From the NCBI GenBank assembly GCA_013180625.2, contig SNVD02012254.1, positions 62,001 through 126,000 on the forward strand: a DNA stretch of 64,000 nt, read 5' to 3'. Below, piece by piece: positions 23,750-48,800 of this stretch (the stretch's first letter is position 1; the number at the start of each line of letters is the position of its first letter). This stretch comes from Boswellia sacra. Taxonomy: Eukaryota; Streptophyta; Magnoliopsida; Sapindales; Burseraceae. The notes under the pieces were generated by a model. That model saw only the letters and a list, made by a program, of their open reading frames with translations, was not told the origin of the DNA and made no database searches. The position numbers were made by a program, and so were the translations under genes.

Positions 23750-25480
23750 ATAGTTGTTTTCCATCCACAAATTAGAATCTCCAACTGCACAGCATCATCC
23801 ATTTTCACTATCAGCCAATCTTACCAAGTTAGTTGAGCCTTCAACCAAATCAATGTGTATTGTTTTGTAAAATTATTTTTGGGAAATTGTCTGATAAAAT
23901 CGTTTCAAATATAACATTTCCATATATAATTTCACTTACAGCATCAAGATAAATCATCCATTTTATTTCGTCATAGTTAGATGGCACCGTATACTTATTA
24001 GAAATTATGAAATTTTAAGGAACTCATTTGATAAATTTACTAGCTATAACATAAGTTAACTTGTTATCTAGTGTATTCTGGTGAACGCTGTCCGTTTCCT
24101 TGCCGAATTACTTATTCATTTTTGGGCTAGTTTGTTCCAATTAGATCAGATTGCTCTCAATCGGGCAGGTGAATTGGCAATTTCTGAGGTTTGGGGGTTC
24201 AAATTACGTTGATCTTTTCCACTTGGCTTAACACCTCGAATACCATCCAGTCCTGCATTTCATTTTGACAATTATTAAATATATAAAAAAGACATAAACA
24301 GGAATTTTCTTAGCCAGACAACAAGAAGTCACAGTTACGAATGTAAAGAGGATAGAAAGGTTAAAAGAAAAAAAACACTGGAGTCAAATATTGATTTATG
24401 TTTGATGTACTCGTACTTTCCAATTTTTTTGCCTCAGAATCAGTGAGTCTGGCTGCAAATGCTGAGAATCCTTTGCTATAACTGTGAACAAGAGATTCAG
24501 CGGGCGCGCAAATCCACATGCAATTCAAATACCAACTCTTAAGTCAGAAATTCTGTTCAATATTTATAAGTAAAAAGGAGAAAAGAAATAATTTGTCAGC
24601 TTTAACTTTTGTTAAATAACATATAATTTCTGCAATAAAAGTAATTTCTACGATTTATGTTATTCTGGTAACTTTTATACCAATAATGTAGCATTTTCAC
24701 GATCTATTAGAAAATTACCAGCCCACAAGAACCTTTGCAAGAATTTGAAGATAAGCATCATCTCCAGAAGGTAGAGAGGGATCCACAAAAACTATATAAA
24801 GCTGTCGTACAATTAAACAGATTGACCAAGTTATCCCAAGATGCTAATAAAGTTGGTGACAATGAGAACTGTACATGATGATAATGATCAAAATTATCGC
24901 AGCAGTTGTTATCTTTCTTGGCTCCTCGATTGCTTGGCACTGGTTATTGGCAAGAAGTGCTGAGGCCATGGCTAATATTGGCAATAAGCTGGCCATTGTT
25001 TGTCACTACCAGCAGAATAGATGTCTTCTCGAGTTACAAGGATAAGTACTCCCAGTTTGTTTCCGGGACTAGAGGAGGTATATTTAGTATGCATTTTTGG
25101 AAGTTAGAGTTCGAGGTTTCTTAATGAATTTGTTGCAGATTAACACAGAGTAACTTTGGCTTATTTACTATATATTTTTTTCTCCGGTTACCAAATCCCG
25201 AATTCTTTCAGGTTAGCTTAGTTCATTCTGCAACTACTCCCGTGGTGGCGTGCTCCCTTGGCCGAATTAATTAGATCAGTTATGTTGCGATACGTGGGCT
25301 AATTTCAGTTTATTTTCCAGTTATATCTTCCATTAATTTTTTTTTGGAAAGTGATTTTTACCTCATTGAAGACGTTCAAAATATTTAAAAGATAAAGAAG
25401 TAACTGAGCTCCACTATTACAAAATAAAATTCTATTGCAATAAAAACAAGTTTCTTTATTCATTAAAGTAATCAAGAACT
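23750..25480. repeat. Segmental duplicate B of the I9 block
   Basis: Matches 12570-14484 throughout, including the I9-type gene. Here the block is intact on the right and runs straight into the 3' flank of S2. The original arrangement was probably an I9-type gene immediately downstream of an S2-like protease gene. Confidence 0.75.
24146..24996 (-). pseudogene. I9-2: second propeptide-like inhibitor gene, probably not correctly spliced
   Basis: Paralogue of I9-1 with the same four exon segments: start at 24996, signal peptide MASLLPILAMASALLA, then LYIVFVDPS, AYLQILAKVLVG, SLVHSYSKGFSAFAARLT and LDGIRGVKPSG, with a diverged tail ending at the stop 24146-24148. Each exon frame is open. However, the exon 1 donor that reads AAG|GT in I9-1 reads AAG|AT here, and the exon 3 acceptor CTAG is TTTG. 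Standard splicing would fail at two introns. The remaining protein segments are closer to the family consensus than those of I9-1, so loss was recent. It may be spliced differently. Confidence 0.65.
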
Positions 25481-25533
25481 CGAATGGCACTTAGTTTTTC
25501 AATAACTAAAACATACATACATCTACGTAATTA

Positions 25534-29400
<3,867 letters not shown>

Positions 29401-29448
29401 TGTTGGGATTTTCTCTTGACACAGTTCATGGAAAGTGAAAAAAATGGA

Positions 29449-29459
29449 ATTATATATAT
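29449..29459 (-). promoter_or_regulatory. Putative TATA box of S2
   Basis: The minus strand reads catatatataattcc, about 50 bp upstream of the start codon. This is similar spacing to the TATA-like sites of the other cluster genes. Confidence 0.5.
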
Positions 29460-29460
29460 G

Positions 29461-30808
29461 TACGGGTGTATATATTATTAAACTTGATTTAATCCGAATG
29501 GTTTCTCAAACACTATAATGAAGCTCACCACAAGAAAACAACCGTCCACAGCCGGCGTTTTCTTTATTTTTAAACCAAATTTATCAGTCTAAAAAAATGA
29601 AATTGCATTTGCTTCGGCAATGGATATATAATATAGTAGGTACGTGATAATTTCTAAGTTTTGCTCACTCAATAATTCTTTTTCCCATATATTTTAAGCT
29701 CGAGTTTTAGGTGAAGTGATAATTTCCTTTAATAAATTATCATTTCATCTTTGGCATTGTCAATTTCTTGTTAAAATTAGTTAAATATAAGTACTTTATT
29801 AATAATCACTTTGCTTTGGAAGATATCTCCATTTTCGGCAAGTTTTTATCCTTTGAATTTGTTAATTTATTGCTCTAATTTACCGAGACACTTGTTTGTC
29901 AAGGGACGTCGTAACTTTAGCACAAACACGACAATTTGATCGGCCAGAATGCAGCTGTCCTGTCTCTAACGTACTAATCTGTCCTTAGTTCTAAGGGGAT
30001 TGGATTATTATTTTTTTCTTATTATACATTCATGGTTTCAATTAATTCAGTAATTTTACCGGATAAAAATAAAATGTCTGTGCCTTAATTTCATTTCCTA
30101 TTTGTAATTGGATTTCAGTCATTAGACTTAAATCGTTACTGAGCTGGGGTGATTCAATAGATTTTTTAATGGACTAAAAATTCTGTACTCAACTACAGAT
30201 ATATCTAAATTCCAATGAAAAAACAAAAGGTTGAATAAAATTAACTAAATTTGAATAGTTTATAATCATTATCATATCCAACATGTCAAAGAAACATTGG
30301 CTAAAAATGTGATTTTCTTTCGATTCTTCATTGTCTTAAAAGAAGAGAGTTTTGATTCATCTTGACAATTGAATTTATGATTCTTTGAAGCTAAGTTGGA
30401 CAGGCTAAATAATACATAATGAGTAGTGTTGTATATTTACAAATTTTTCATAAAAACTCAACCATACTAATTAATGTAACATTATTGTCTGATTGCAATA
30501 TCGATTATCCATCTTAATTTATGTAATTTTTAACTGCATTATTTCAATCATAGTATGTCACATTAGTGTGTAAGATTGAATTTGTAGGAAGAGGTTATAA
30601 GCGTATACATAATTGTTCTCATACAAATATCAAGTACTCTTCAAACACTTCAATGGTGGGATGCAGATGACGAGGGACGACATTAATTTCAATTCTCTAG
30701 TGTAAAGCACAAAGATAAATATCTCAAGGTAGTATATATTCCAAGCCTTAAATATGCATTAAAAGATATAAGGGTAGATTCCGTTACAGGAATCCAGCTA
30801 ATTTCGTT
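29461..30808. other. Intergenic between S2 and S3
   Basis: Holds the S2 upstream region. The part 29880-30440 matches the flank of S1-psi (about 12000-12560), so it belongs to an old duplication unit. No coding sequence is seen. Confidence 0.55.
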
Positions 30809-35132
<4,324 letters not shown>

Positions 35133-35187
35133 CGCAAGGATCAACAAAGTTTTCCAAAGAAATATATGCTGAAAAGGTTTTAAGAGG

Positions 35188-35197
35188 TTTATATAGG
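35188..35197 (-). promoter_or_regulatory. Putative TATA box of S3
   Basis: Minus strand CCTATATAAA, about 56 bp upstream of the start codon. The equivalent site is conserved in the orphan exon copy, S4 and S5. Confidence 0.7.
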
Positions 35198-36286
35198 CAA
35201 GACGAATTTTCGATGCCCTTAGTGGTTCTCTTCCACAATTTTACATTTAATTCTTTATATTAAGGTTTGTACGTATGTATATGTTTGAGAATAATAGTTT
35301 TCAGTCGGAGCTTATATTAGAATATATTTGCAGGTTCACCATTAATTGTCCTCAGCAACAAGCAAACAGCGCAAAGAGTGCAAGACGGCTTCGTTGTTAT
35401 ATATATATTTTAAGTAGCATCATAATCATTATTTCAATTCCCACAATCTATTAATTCTCTAAGAGAAAATTTCAGGTTCTAATGCAAATACAACCCAGTT
35501 GAAATGGCAAAATGGCAAATTACAAATAAACCATTAGAAGTAATATCCAAAAGATGATATTGATGACAAAGCAACATAAAATATGGCAACGAAGAGTCAA
35601 ATTGATCAAGGTCAGAGTACTTGGTCTTACAAGCGGGCCCTCACCTTCGTTGAATATATATATACACACACACACATTTACTCACTTGTCATATACAATT
35701 GGCGTTATGAAAGAATTAATTAAAGTCAGAATCAGGGATAGTCACTCGTCTTCTTCCCTTGTTTCTAAGTACTAACAGCCAAACGCTAGCTAGCACTTCT
35801 TTATGCTTTCAAATTATATAAATATTGTGCTTTTATGCCACTCAGTCGACTGATCAAATCAGTCCCTTTTCTCAAGTATCATTTTGAAAGTCAATTTCAA
35901 GAAAAAATTTGATCTAATCGAATACAATCGAACTAGTATAACAAGAAGTTAGAATACAGGAGGTTTCTTCCAGAAAAAAGCTTTGGATTTGGCCTCTATT
36001 CATCTCTGGTTGGCTCCAACGCTGCAGACTTTCGCATGGATTTCCTCGTGGTAAAGGTGATGTAAACGTGGCAATGTGTTCCAAACTCCACATTAAGGCA
36101 ATATGAGACGTGGAACGATACATTTCAATCCTCTAATTACTTATAGCGGAAAGATATATCGGCGTAGTAAATGTATAAAAAAATTTATTAATCGATCAAC
36201 TACAAGTCTTAAATACATGCCTTGAAAGAAGTACGAGATTAACAAAAATAAAGGTATGATTCTGTTCGAAGAATCGAACGAATTAA
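35198..36286. other. Intergenic between S3 and S4 (S3 promoter region)
   Basis: No gene is seen. It matches 44298-45320 plus 50487-50613, the equivalent stretch of the second duplication unit. A (TA)n(CA)n run lies near 35660-35680. Confidence 0.65.
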
Positions 36287-40451
<4,165 letters not shown>

Positions 40452-40517
40452 TGTGTCGAGAATCCAAAAGGTTTGCCTAATTATGGCCGAGATAATACAA
40501 ACAAGTATTACAAGAGG

Positions 40518-40526
40518 ATTATATAG
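40518..40526 (-). promoter_or_regulatory. Putative TATA box of S4
   Basis: Minus strand TCTATATAATCC, about 67 bp upstream of the start codon. It matches the sites of S5 and S3 in place and form. Confidence 0.7.
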
Positions 40527-42388
40527 ACGAGATCATGAATAATTAATAACTCTTTTAGCGTGTTTCAGCTCGAATTCTATAGTTTTTTTATTTAATCTTT
40601 ATGTGAACTTTCCTACATTCATGTGTTTATATGCTTTTGAGAATAAACAAATATATTTTTTGCTCCGTTCACCAATTGTCCTTTTGAACAAGCAACCGCC
40701 CAAGACGGCTTCATATGCATTATGTTCCTATAATTATTATATATATGTTAATTCAATTCTCACCCTCTAATAATATATAACTTTTTGAAAAGAAAAACTC
40801 ATAATAATATTATTAGTAGTACTAGGCTTACAACTTTGATACAGTCAAAACTCTACAACCTGATGTGAATATGACAAAAATTCACTAAAAGATAAAAAAA
40901 CAAAAAGAATGAGAAAAGTTACGTTTCTAAAAAGATTTTTTCTTATAGAATGTTACATCAGTTTGTAGAGTTTGAGTTATATAAAGGTTGTAAGTCTAAC
41001 ATTATTGTAATATTAGAGAAAATGTTCAAGATGATAAGCAAGTACAACTCGGTTAATTAATTTTAAGCTGAAAATAATTTGATGATCAATTTTCCCGGTT
41101 GGGAAACAAATTAACTAAATATTATAATTGGAAGACGACATGTATCTTTCGAATGATGACGATGATTACAATAATATAAGCGGCAGTCAAATTAAAGACG
41201 TAGATCAATATTGTCAGATGCAATTGGTTGCAAAGCAGGCTCTGAACTTCGACGAATTAAGAATTCCATATAAATTAGCAATCATTTGTCACATATAATT
41301 GGCGTTATTGCATGTAAATAAAAAATCAGGATAATCCTTTCTCTTTTTAATCACATACAATTCTTAGTGGCTTCTTATATGTGTCATTATAATTTACAAC
41401 AGATGAGCCGAATATAAATATATATAATATTAGAATATGCTCTTGATCATTGATATAGTTTAAATGTTTTAGGTTGTAGTGTTCGCATTATATACTTTGG
41501 ATTTATTCATTGAGAATTGACACGTTAAACGAAGTTCAAAGTTTTAGAACTTTCAGATTTTTCAACTTAATTTGGAGAAACTATATTCGACTGGAAAGAA
41601 ATATATAATATATTGGGTAGAAATTTTCTCAGCTCCGTTATTGAAGTAGCTATAAAGAACTTGGGACATTTATGTATGCTCTTTTAACAGGTTTATAAAA
41701 AGTGGCTGAACTTTTGGGCGCTGTCATGCCACATCGATAAAAGTTATTTCATTAGGATTATTATGATTGTTGTGAACTATTATATTGCATGCTAGTATGC
41801 AATATACTAGTTTTTATTTATACTTCAATCAAATTATAGGAAGAATAATATTTTTTTTTTCCTTAATTTTCTGATTTGTTAGACTGTGCGGATTGAAAGC
41901 AATGAGAATAAGAATATGTGCACGGTCCTTTTACATGGTCTAGTCTACGCCCTTGGATTAGACTCCGCTTGCACCGGATATTTTATTGCAGATGCTATAG
42001 AGCCGAGTATTGGAGTTGGGTGTTATTTTTTTATTTTGTTTTTGTATTTTAGTACTTTTGTCGATAAAAAATTAATATAATTCGATCACTACTGCCTGAT
42101 GGTAAAATCATAGTCTTCTATAGGTCGATTGGAAGAAACAAAGCCGCAATGATAGTATTTAATAACATTAGAGATATATATGATCATCAGGGTGTGTGGG
42201 GTAGCTTTGATCAAGTATAAAATGATTAGGTCAATTTACTCATTTGCGTTGTATTCAAATTCTTCTGAAATTTTCGCTTCACGCTGTTTCGTACAGAATA
42301 CTTCGTACTTTAATTTCTTTTAATCATTTTCTTGATTTAGGTGTCGAAGCCCTTGCAAGAGTAACTTATTAATTTTTACGATTACAAC
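40527..42388. other. S4 upstream region, no gene
   Basis: AT-rich and colinear with the S5 upstream region (54977-56609), including a conserved stretch around 41640-41780 (ctcagctccgttattgaa). A short 64-codon frame at 41886-42080 is broken in the paralogous copy and is not supported. Confidence 0.65.
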
Positions 42389-42765
42389 TATTGGGTGGTA
42401 TTAGGCCTTCTTAAGCTCAAAAGCTAACTCAAAGGGTGAGAATTTCTCTCACACTTAAATACTCATCACCAACCCTTTTCATAACCTCAACCGATGGAGG
42501 ATCCCCTCAACAATCTCCCTCATCAGACATTGGTCTTTGAGTCAAATATCCATCAGCCCAGTTTTTCCCGGATTGGGGTAAGACTTGTTGGCTAACCTAG
42601 CTCTGACATCAGTGCTGGGTGGTATTGGGCCTTCTTAACGCCAAAAGCTAACTTAGGGTGTGAGGATCTTCCTCACACTTACATACTCACCACCAGTCCC
42701 TTCCACAATCATAACCGATATGGGATCTAGGTATACTTGGAGGAGCCACATCAACTAATTTTATT
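42389..42765 (-). mobile_element. TRIM-like element (miniature LTR retroelement)
   Basis: Two direct copies of about 120-150 bp (from 42389 and 42613) share gggtggtatt, ttcttaa, caaaagctaact and ctcacactta. Between them, on the minus strand, lie a primer-binding-like word (ctgatgtcagagc, about 42600-42612) next to the right copy and a purine tract (agggagattgttga) next to the left copy. This is the layout of a minus-strand TRIM with an internal region of only about 100 bp. It sits at the end of duplication unit A. The outer right boundary is uncertain. Confidence 0.55.
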
Positions 42766-43024
42766 ATGAGATAGTGCCTTAACGTGTACCTTAAACACCT
42801 ATGTTAATTTTTATATATTGTGTATTTTTATTATAAAAATCATCATCAATTCACCTCAAAGAATATGTTCCATTATAAAACATATTAAATACAATGAAAT
42901 AATTAATTTTACATAATTTTTCAAGTGGTTTAGTAATTGACTATATAATAGGAATTTAAATCTTTTGAGGTCTGAATGTGTGTAGAGGATGTAACTGTTT
43001 TAATTAGTCTTTATTAAAAACAAT
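42766..43024. other. Spacer between duplication units
   Basis: AT-rich, with no match to either unit noticed. Confidence 0.5.
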
Positions 43025-43581
43025 GGCATAGCTAGAATATTGAATTAGTTGGAGCAAACTTTGATCCATAATGAAAACAAAAATTTATTTCATACTATTC
43101 TTTGATAGGTAATAAATAAATGAAAATAATGTGCGATGCAAAGGATGTGCATTGACCGTGCGATTGATGTGCATGCACACTTTGAAGAACTTTAGGGATT
43201 GAAAGTTGAGAAGCATACTTACTTTGTTAGAGTTAAAGAAGTAATTTGCCTGTAAACGAAAAGAGTAAAGAAATTTTTTTTTTGGTTAAAACTGAAGTAT
43301 AAGTGGTTGAAACAATAGGCCTAGGTTTGGATGGATTTACCGACGATAATTTTGATTCTTGTGGAAACAATAAGTAAATATGAAAATCTAATATGAGCAA
43401 TAATATTAAACACTAAAATTGAATTAAATGACTTTTTAAAAAACAGTGGGGCAATTGCCCTCAAATGTCTTTTAGTGGCCATTGTAATAAAGTTACAGCA
43501 TCATTTCTTGAAAACTAGAAGGTGTGTATAAAAGAAATGTCAAGCTACAGCTTCTGTCATGACAAAACTGGAAACATAAAC

Positions 43582-44032
43582 TGTAACGACCGGTCCCCTA
43601 CCCACCGGGGAACAGGGCCTTATAGGACACCCTCTTTTACCCGCGTGGGACCTTACGGTTGTCATCGATCGTACACAGTCCAGTATTGTCCGCTTTGGGG
43701 CCCCCCACAGGTCTCGCACGGTTTTGTCCACATCGGGGAACAGGGGCTCGAAGCACACCCTCTTTTACAGTTGCCCGAATGGTACTCACTTTGAACTCCA
43801 ATGACCTTTGAGGTCTTGGGTTCGAGTGGGGGAGGCGCCACACGGGTAAAAGAGGGTGTGCTTCGAGCCCCTGTTCCCCGATGTGGACAAAATCGTGCGA
43901 GACCTGTGGGGGGCCCCAAAGCGGACAATACTGGACTGTGTGCGATCGATGACAACCGTAAGGTCCCACGCGGGTAAAAGAGGGTGTCCTATAAGGCCCT
44001 GTTTCCCGGTGGGTAGGGGACCGGTCGTTACA
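43582..44032. mobile_element. 451-bp foldback element with 187-bp inverted arms
   Basis: The arms are 43582-43768 and 43846-44032, nearly perfect inverted copies, with ends TGTAACGACCGG...CCGGTCGTTACA. The 5-bp target duplication TAAAC flanks both sides. The paralogous site near 34930 is empty, with a single taaac. Each arm itself contains two diverged units ending accctcttttac. The 77-bp centre contains a word like a tRNA B box (gggttcgagtggg). TG...CA ends and a 5-bp duplication are LTR-like, so a palindromic solo LTR is an alternative to a foldback DNA transposon. The frames seen inside are by-products of the palindrome. Confidence 0.9.
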
Positions 44033-44133
44033 TAAACAGACAATGATAGAGGATAATTTCATCATGTTCAGAGGTAAACTGGAAAATAGAGGATTAACAA
44101 ACAAGTGATTAAGAGAATTAATTAACTACTTAC

Positions 44134-44232
44134 CTGTCGGTTGTCTTGAGAAGCAGTGTGGTTGATAAGCAAAGTTAAGATGAAAGTGAACAGGAAAAGC
44201 CATGTGAAAAGCGAGATTTTGCTTCTATTCAT
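44134..44232 (-). pseudogene. Orphan exon 1 of an S3-like protease
   Basis: A complete 99-nt first exon: ATG at 44232, hydrophobic signal core (LFLFTFILTLLI) and the end QDNRQ, followed by a GT donor (CAG|GTAAGT). It aligns exactly with exon 1 of S3. Its TATA-like site is also retained. No exon 2 follows: the next sequence downstream is the foldback element and then the duplication boundary. The exon is a by-product of a duplication that began in S3 intron 1. Its promoter may still fire. Confidence 0.88.
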
Positions 44233-44287
44233 CGCAAGGATCAACAAAGTTTTCCAAACAATATATACACTAAAAACGTTTTAAGAG

Positions 44288-44297
44288 TTTTATATAG
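44288..44297 (-). promoter_or_regulatory. TATA box of the orphan exon 1
   Basis: Minus strand CTATATAAAA, about 56 bp upstream of the orphan start codon, as in S3. Confidence 0.6.
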
Positions 44298-45315
44298 GGG
44301 AGACGAATTTTCAATGCCTTTAGTTCTCTTCTATAATTTTATATTTAATTCTTTATATTAAGGTTTGTACATATGTATATGTTTTAGAATACTAGCTAGC
44401 TTTCAATCAGCTTATATTAGAACACATTTGTAGGTTCAACAATTGTCCTCTGCAACAAGCAAACAGCGTAAAGAGTCAAAGATGACTTTATCATTCATAA
44501 ATACTTTTAAGCACTAGCATCATATTCATTATTTCAATTCCCACAATCTATTAATTATCTAAACGAAAATTTCAAGTTATAATGCAAATACTAAAATGTA
44601 AAATTACAGATTAACTATTAAAAGTAATTTCCGAAAGATGATATTGATGACGAAAGTAAAATAAAATATGATAACGAGGATTCAAATTAATCAAGGGTCA
44701 TAGTACTTGGTATTACAAGTGGGCCTTCACCTTCGTTGAATAAATATACCATTTATGGATTAGCATTTACTCACTTGTCATATATAATTGGAAGATTTAA
44801 TTAGAAAGTCAGGATCGAGATAGTCATGAGTCTTCTTGCTTGTTTACACCACTTGAGTAAAATATAAACATATGAATGATAGTTAATACAAAATATATGA
44901 GAGAGAATAGAAAATGTAATGGATCTTTAACCACTCACAGTTAATAAAATGCACGTGGCACAAGATCTGCAAAAGCTCAAGGATCAAATCAAGAGAGGAT
45001 CCTAATTCATTTTTATTCCACTCATTTGACTGATCAATTAAATGAGTCCCTTTTCTCAAGTATCATTTTGAAAGTTAATTTCAAAAGAATACAATTGAAC
45101 TAGTATAGCAATAAGTTAGAATGTAGAAGGTTTCTTCTAGAAAAAGCTATGGATTTGGCCTCTATCTATCTCTGGTTGGCTCCAATGTTGTAGACTTTGA
45201 ATTCTTAATGATAAAGGTGATGTAAACCTAGCAAAGTGTTCCAAACTCCACATTAACGCAATATGAGACGTGGAATGATACATTTCAATCCTCTAATTAT
45301 TTATAGCGAAAAGAT
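44298..45315. other. Intergenic of duplication unit B
   Basis: No gene is seen. It is colinear with 35198-36130 and interrupted at its right end by the Copia-2 insertion. Confidence 0.65.
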
Positions 45316-45320
45316 TTATC

Positions 45321-45843
45321 TGTTAAAGGTGGAGCCTAACTCAGGATACTAGTAGAAGAGTTAGGTCACAGCTCGATGTAGGATGAGCCATGGCTCATGG
45401 AATCTGGAAATGTAACTTTCAGGTAGAAGGGTTGGGGCCGCGACTCAAGTTTGGTTTTGCAGAAAAGCGTCTTTGTTTGCGACATTGGGCCGTGGCGCAA
45501 CAAACTAGGGGCCATAGCGCCATCACAATTTTGTCCAAGGATAGTTCTATAATCTTGTAAGACTACATATTCATATGGAGATTAGGGCTAGCCACCTAAG
45601 AGTGCATGAAATGTCTATTAGTATTAGAAAACACCTAGAGGGAGCTCTTGAGAGAGTTTGTTATTGATCCTTTGTAATTCTTCCTCCATTATAGTGAATT
45701 ATTTAGCAGCGACTCAAGAGCAAGCTACGTAGCCTCATGTTGAGGTAAACCTATATAATATTAGTTTCTTTGATTTAATTTCTACACTTTTATTTGGTAT
45801 TGTTCTCTTATTTAGATGAATTAAGGACGCTTAATTCCTAACA
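45321..45843 (+). repeat. Copia-2 5' LTR
   Basis: 523 bp, starting tgttaaaggtggagcc and ending ttaattcctaaca. It is clearly diverged from the 547-bp partner by substitutions and small indels, so the insertion is not recent. Confidence 0.92.
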
Positions 45844-45877
45844 ACTAGTATCAGAACCAGGTTTTTGATTGAGAGTA

Positions 45878-48800
45878 ATGGCTGGCGAGGAAGGATTAGG
45901 GCCCGAACTCACTAGATTTGATGGCATGGATTATGCTTTTTGGAAGATACAGATAGAGGATTATCTGCATAGTAAAAAGCTGCACTTGCCTCTGGATGAG
46001 AAACCAGTGGATATAAAGGAAGAGAACTGGAAGCTTTTTGACAAATAGGTGTTAAGGGTTATTCGTTTGACGCTATCAAAGAATGTTGCCCATAATGTTG
46101 CAAATGAGACAACCACTACAAGGTTGATGAATGCTTTATCTTCTTTGTATGAAAAGCCATCAACAAGCAACAAGGAACATCTAATAAAGAAGCTATTTAA
46201 TTTAAAGATGGTAGAGAATGCTCTCGTAGTAGATCACCTAAATAATTTTAATATGATTATCAATCAATTGAGTTCGATGGAAATTCAATTTGATGATGAA
46301 GTTGTGCCTTAATTCTTTTATCCTCATTATCGAATAGTTAGGAACCCATGAGAGCAGTTGTTAGCAACTTTATGGGGAATACAAAATTAGTTTGCGGGGA
46401 GATTAGGGATAAAATTCTTGTTGGAAAAGCTTGCAAGAGAGATTCAGGAGAAGTCTTAGCACCCAAATCTGCTCTAGATGTTCAAAATAGGGGCAAGAAT
46501 AATGATAGAAATTCCAACAAAGGTAAAGGTAGAGGAAAGTCAAAGAATGACAAAAATAAGTCTAAAAACGGGAGAAACAATGATGAATGCTAGAATTGTG
46601 GCAAGATGAGCCACTTCAAGAGAAATTGTAGATTACTATCTAAGAAGAATGATAACAAAACTGACTCAATGAATGCTGCGATAGCTGATGAAATACATGA
46701 TGCTTTACTTTTGTTCGTTGATAGTTTTGTTGACTCTTAGGTGTTGGATTCAGGTGCTTCTTTTCACACTACTGCAACAACGATATCATGAAAAACTATG
46801 TTGTTGGAAATCATGGTAAGGTGTACCTCACAGATGGAGAACCATTAGACATAGTTGGCATCGGTGATGTCAGTTTCAAGATGACAAATAGGTCTATATG
46901 GAAGATTCACAAGGTTAGACATATACCAAAGATGGTATGGAACTTGATGTCAGGTTGGGCAGCTTGATAGTGAAGGGCACAGTGTAGCATTTAATGAAAG
47001 CTCTTGGAAAGTCACAAAGGGAGCCATGGTTGTTGCTCGAGAAAGCAAATCTGGAACATTGTACATCACATCTAATTGTAGAGATACTGTTACAATTGCT
47101 GACTCTGCTACAAGTTCTGATTTATGACACTATAGGCTCGAGCACATGAGTAAGAAGGAATGAATATACTCCAATCTCAAAGGAAGGTATCGAGTTTGAA
47201 ATCTGTTGAGCATAACCTATGTAAAGGTTGCATTTTTGGCAAGCAGAGAAGGGTGAGTTTCTTAAAAGCTGGAAGAGAACCAAAAGCAGCAAAGCTAGAA
47301 ATGGTTCATACTGATGTCCAAGGTCCTGTTGCTATTTCTTCCATTAGTGGTTCCAGTTATTATGTGACTTTCATTGATGATGTAAGCAAAAAGGTTTGGG
47401 AGTATTTTTGAAGCACAAGTTTGAAGTCTTTGATACTTTCAAGAGGTGGAAACCAATGGTTGAGAGTGAAAAAAATTTGAATGTAAAGTGCTTGCAATCT
47501 GACAATGGTGGTGAATACATAGATGCAAACTTTAGATGATTTTGTGTTAAATGTGGCATAAAGATGGAGAAGACCATTCCAAGAACACCTCAACAAAATG
47601 TGTAGCTGAGAGAATGAGCAGAACTATTAATGAGCATGCTAGAAGCATGAGATTACACTTTGATTTGCCCAAGATGTTTTGAGCTGAAGCTGTTAACACT
47701 GCAATTTACTTGATCAACAAAGGTCCATTTACATAATTTAACTTGAAAATACCAGAAGAGGTTTGGAGTGGCAGAAAGGTAAATCTTTCTCTTTTTGAAA
47801 GTATTGGGTTGTATGTCTTACATGCACATTGATGCTGCTACTAGAAGTAAACCTAATGCTCAATCTAAGAGGTGTTAAACTTAATGCTCAGTCTAAGAGG
47901 TGTTTTTTCATTGGCTGCAGCGATATTGAGTTTGGTTATCATTTCTGGGATGACCAAAGTTGAAAGATTATTAGAAGCAAGAATGTGGTCTTCAATGAAG
48001 GTGTCTTGTACAAGAACACACTGGGTGGTGATTCTAAGAGTAACAAGTTCTAGAATGTCAACGACTAAAGTGATTCCATTGAGAGATGTTCTAGTGACCA
48101 TGACTATGGAAACTCCATTAGGTAATGATCCTATGACTAATATAGATAATGATAAACCAAATAATCAAGAAAACATAGCCTTAGAAGTGCATCAGAATAT
48201 TCCCATGAGTCTACAAGAGTATCAAACTATTCTTGTGACTCTACTAAGAAGATCTAGGAGAAACATCAGGCCATCTCAGAGGTATTTCCCATCATTAAAG
48301 TATATATTATTGACTAACAGAGGAGAACCATAATGTTATGAAGAAGTCGTGCAGTCTAATGAATCGATGAAGTGGGAGTTAGCCATTAAGGATGAAATGG
48401 ATTCACTGTCATCCAATCATATGTGGACTTTGGCATAAATACCAAAGCGTAAGCGAGCTTTGCAAAATAAATGGGTTTATCATATTAAAGATGAATATGA
48501 TGGTAGCAAACGATACAAAGCAAGGCTAGTTGTGAAAGGTTTTCAACAGAAGGAAGACATCAATTGCATAGAGATTTTTTCTATAGTGGTTAATCTAACC
48601 ACCATTAGACATGTACTTGGGTTAGTGGCGATGGAAGACCTGTATCTGGGATAGTTATATGTGAATACAACATTTCTTCGTAGTGATCTAGATGAAGAAA
48701 TCTATATGATGTAATCACAGAGTTTTGAAGTACAAGGAAAGGAGAAATTGGTGTTCAAACTTTAGAAAAACTTGTATGGTTTTAAAGAAGCATCTAGACA

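Noticed and set aside
42390..42730. A simple tandem duplication
   Set aside because: The primer-site-like and purine-tract-like words next to the repeats fit a miniature LTR element better, although not conclusively.
43522..44104. Several overlapping frames of 70-155 codons on both strands
   Set aside because: They arise from the GC-rich palindrome of the foldback element, and the same peptides appear on both strands.
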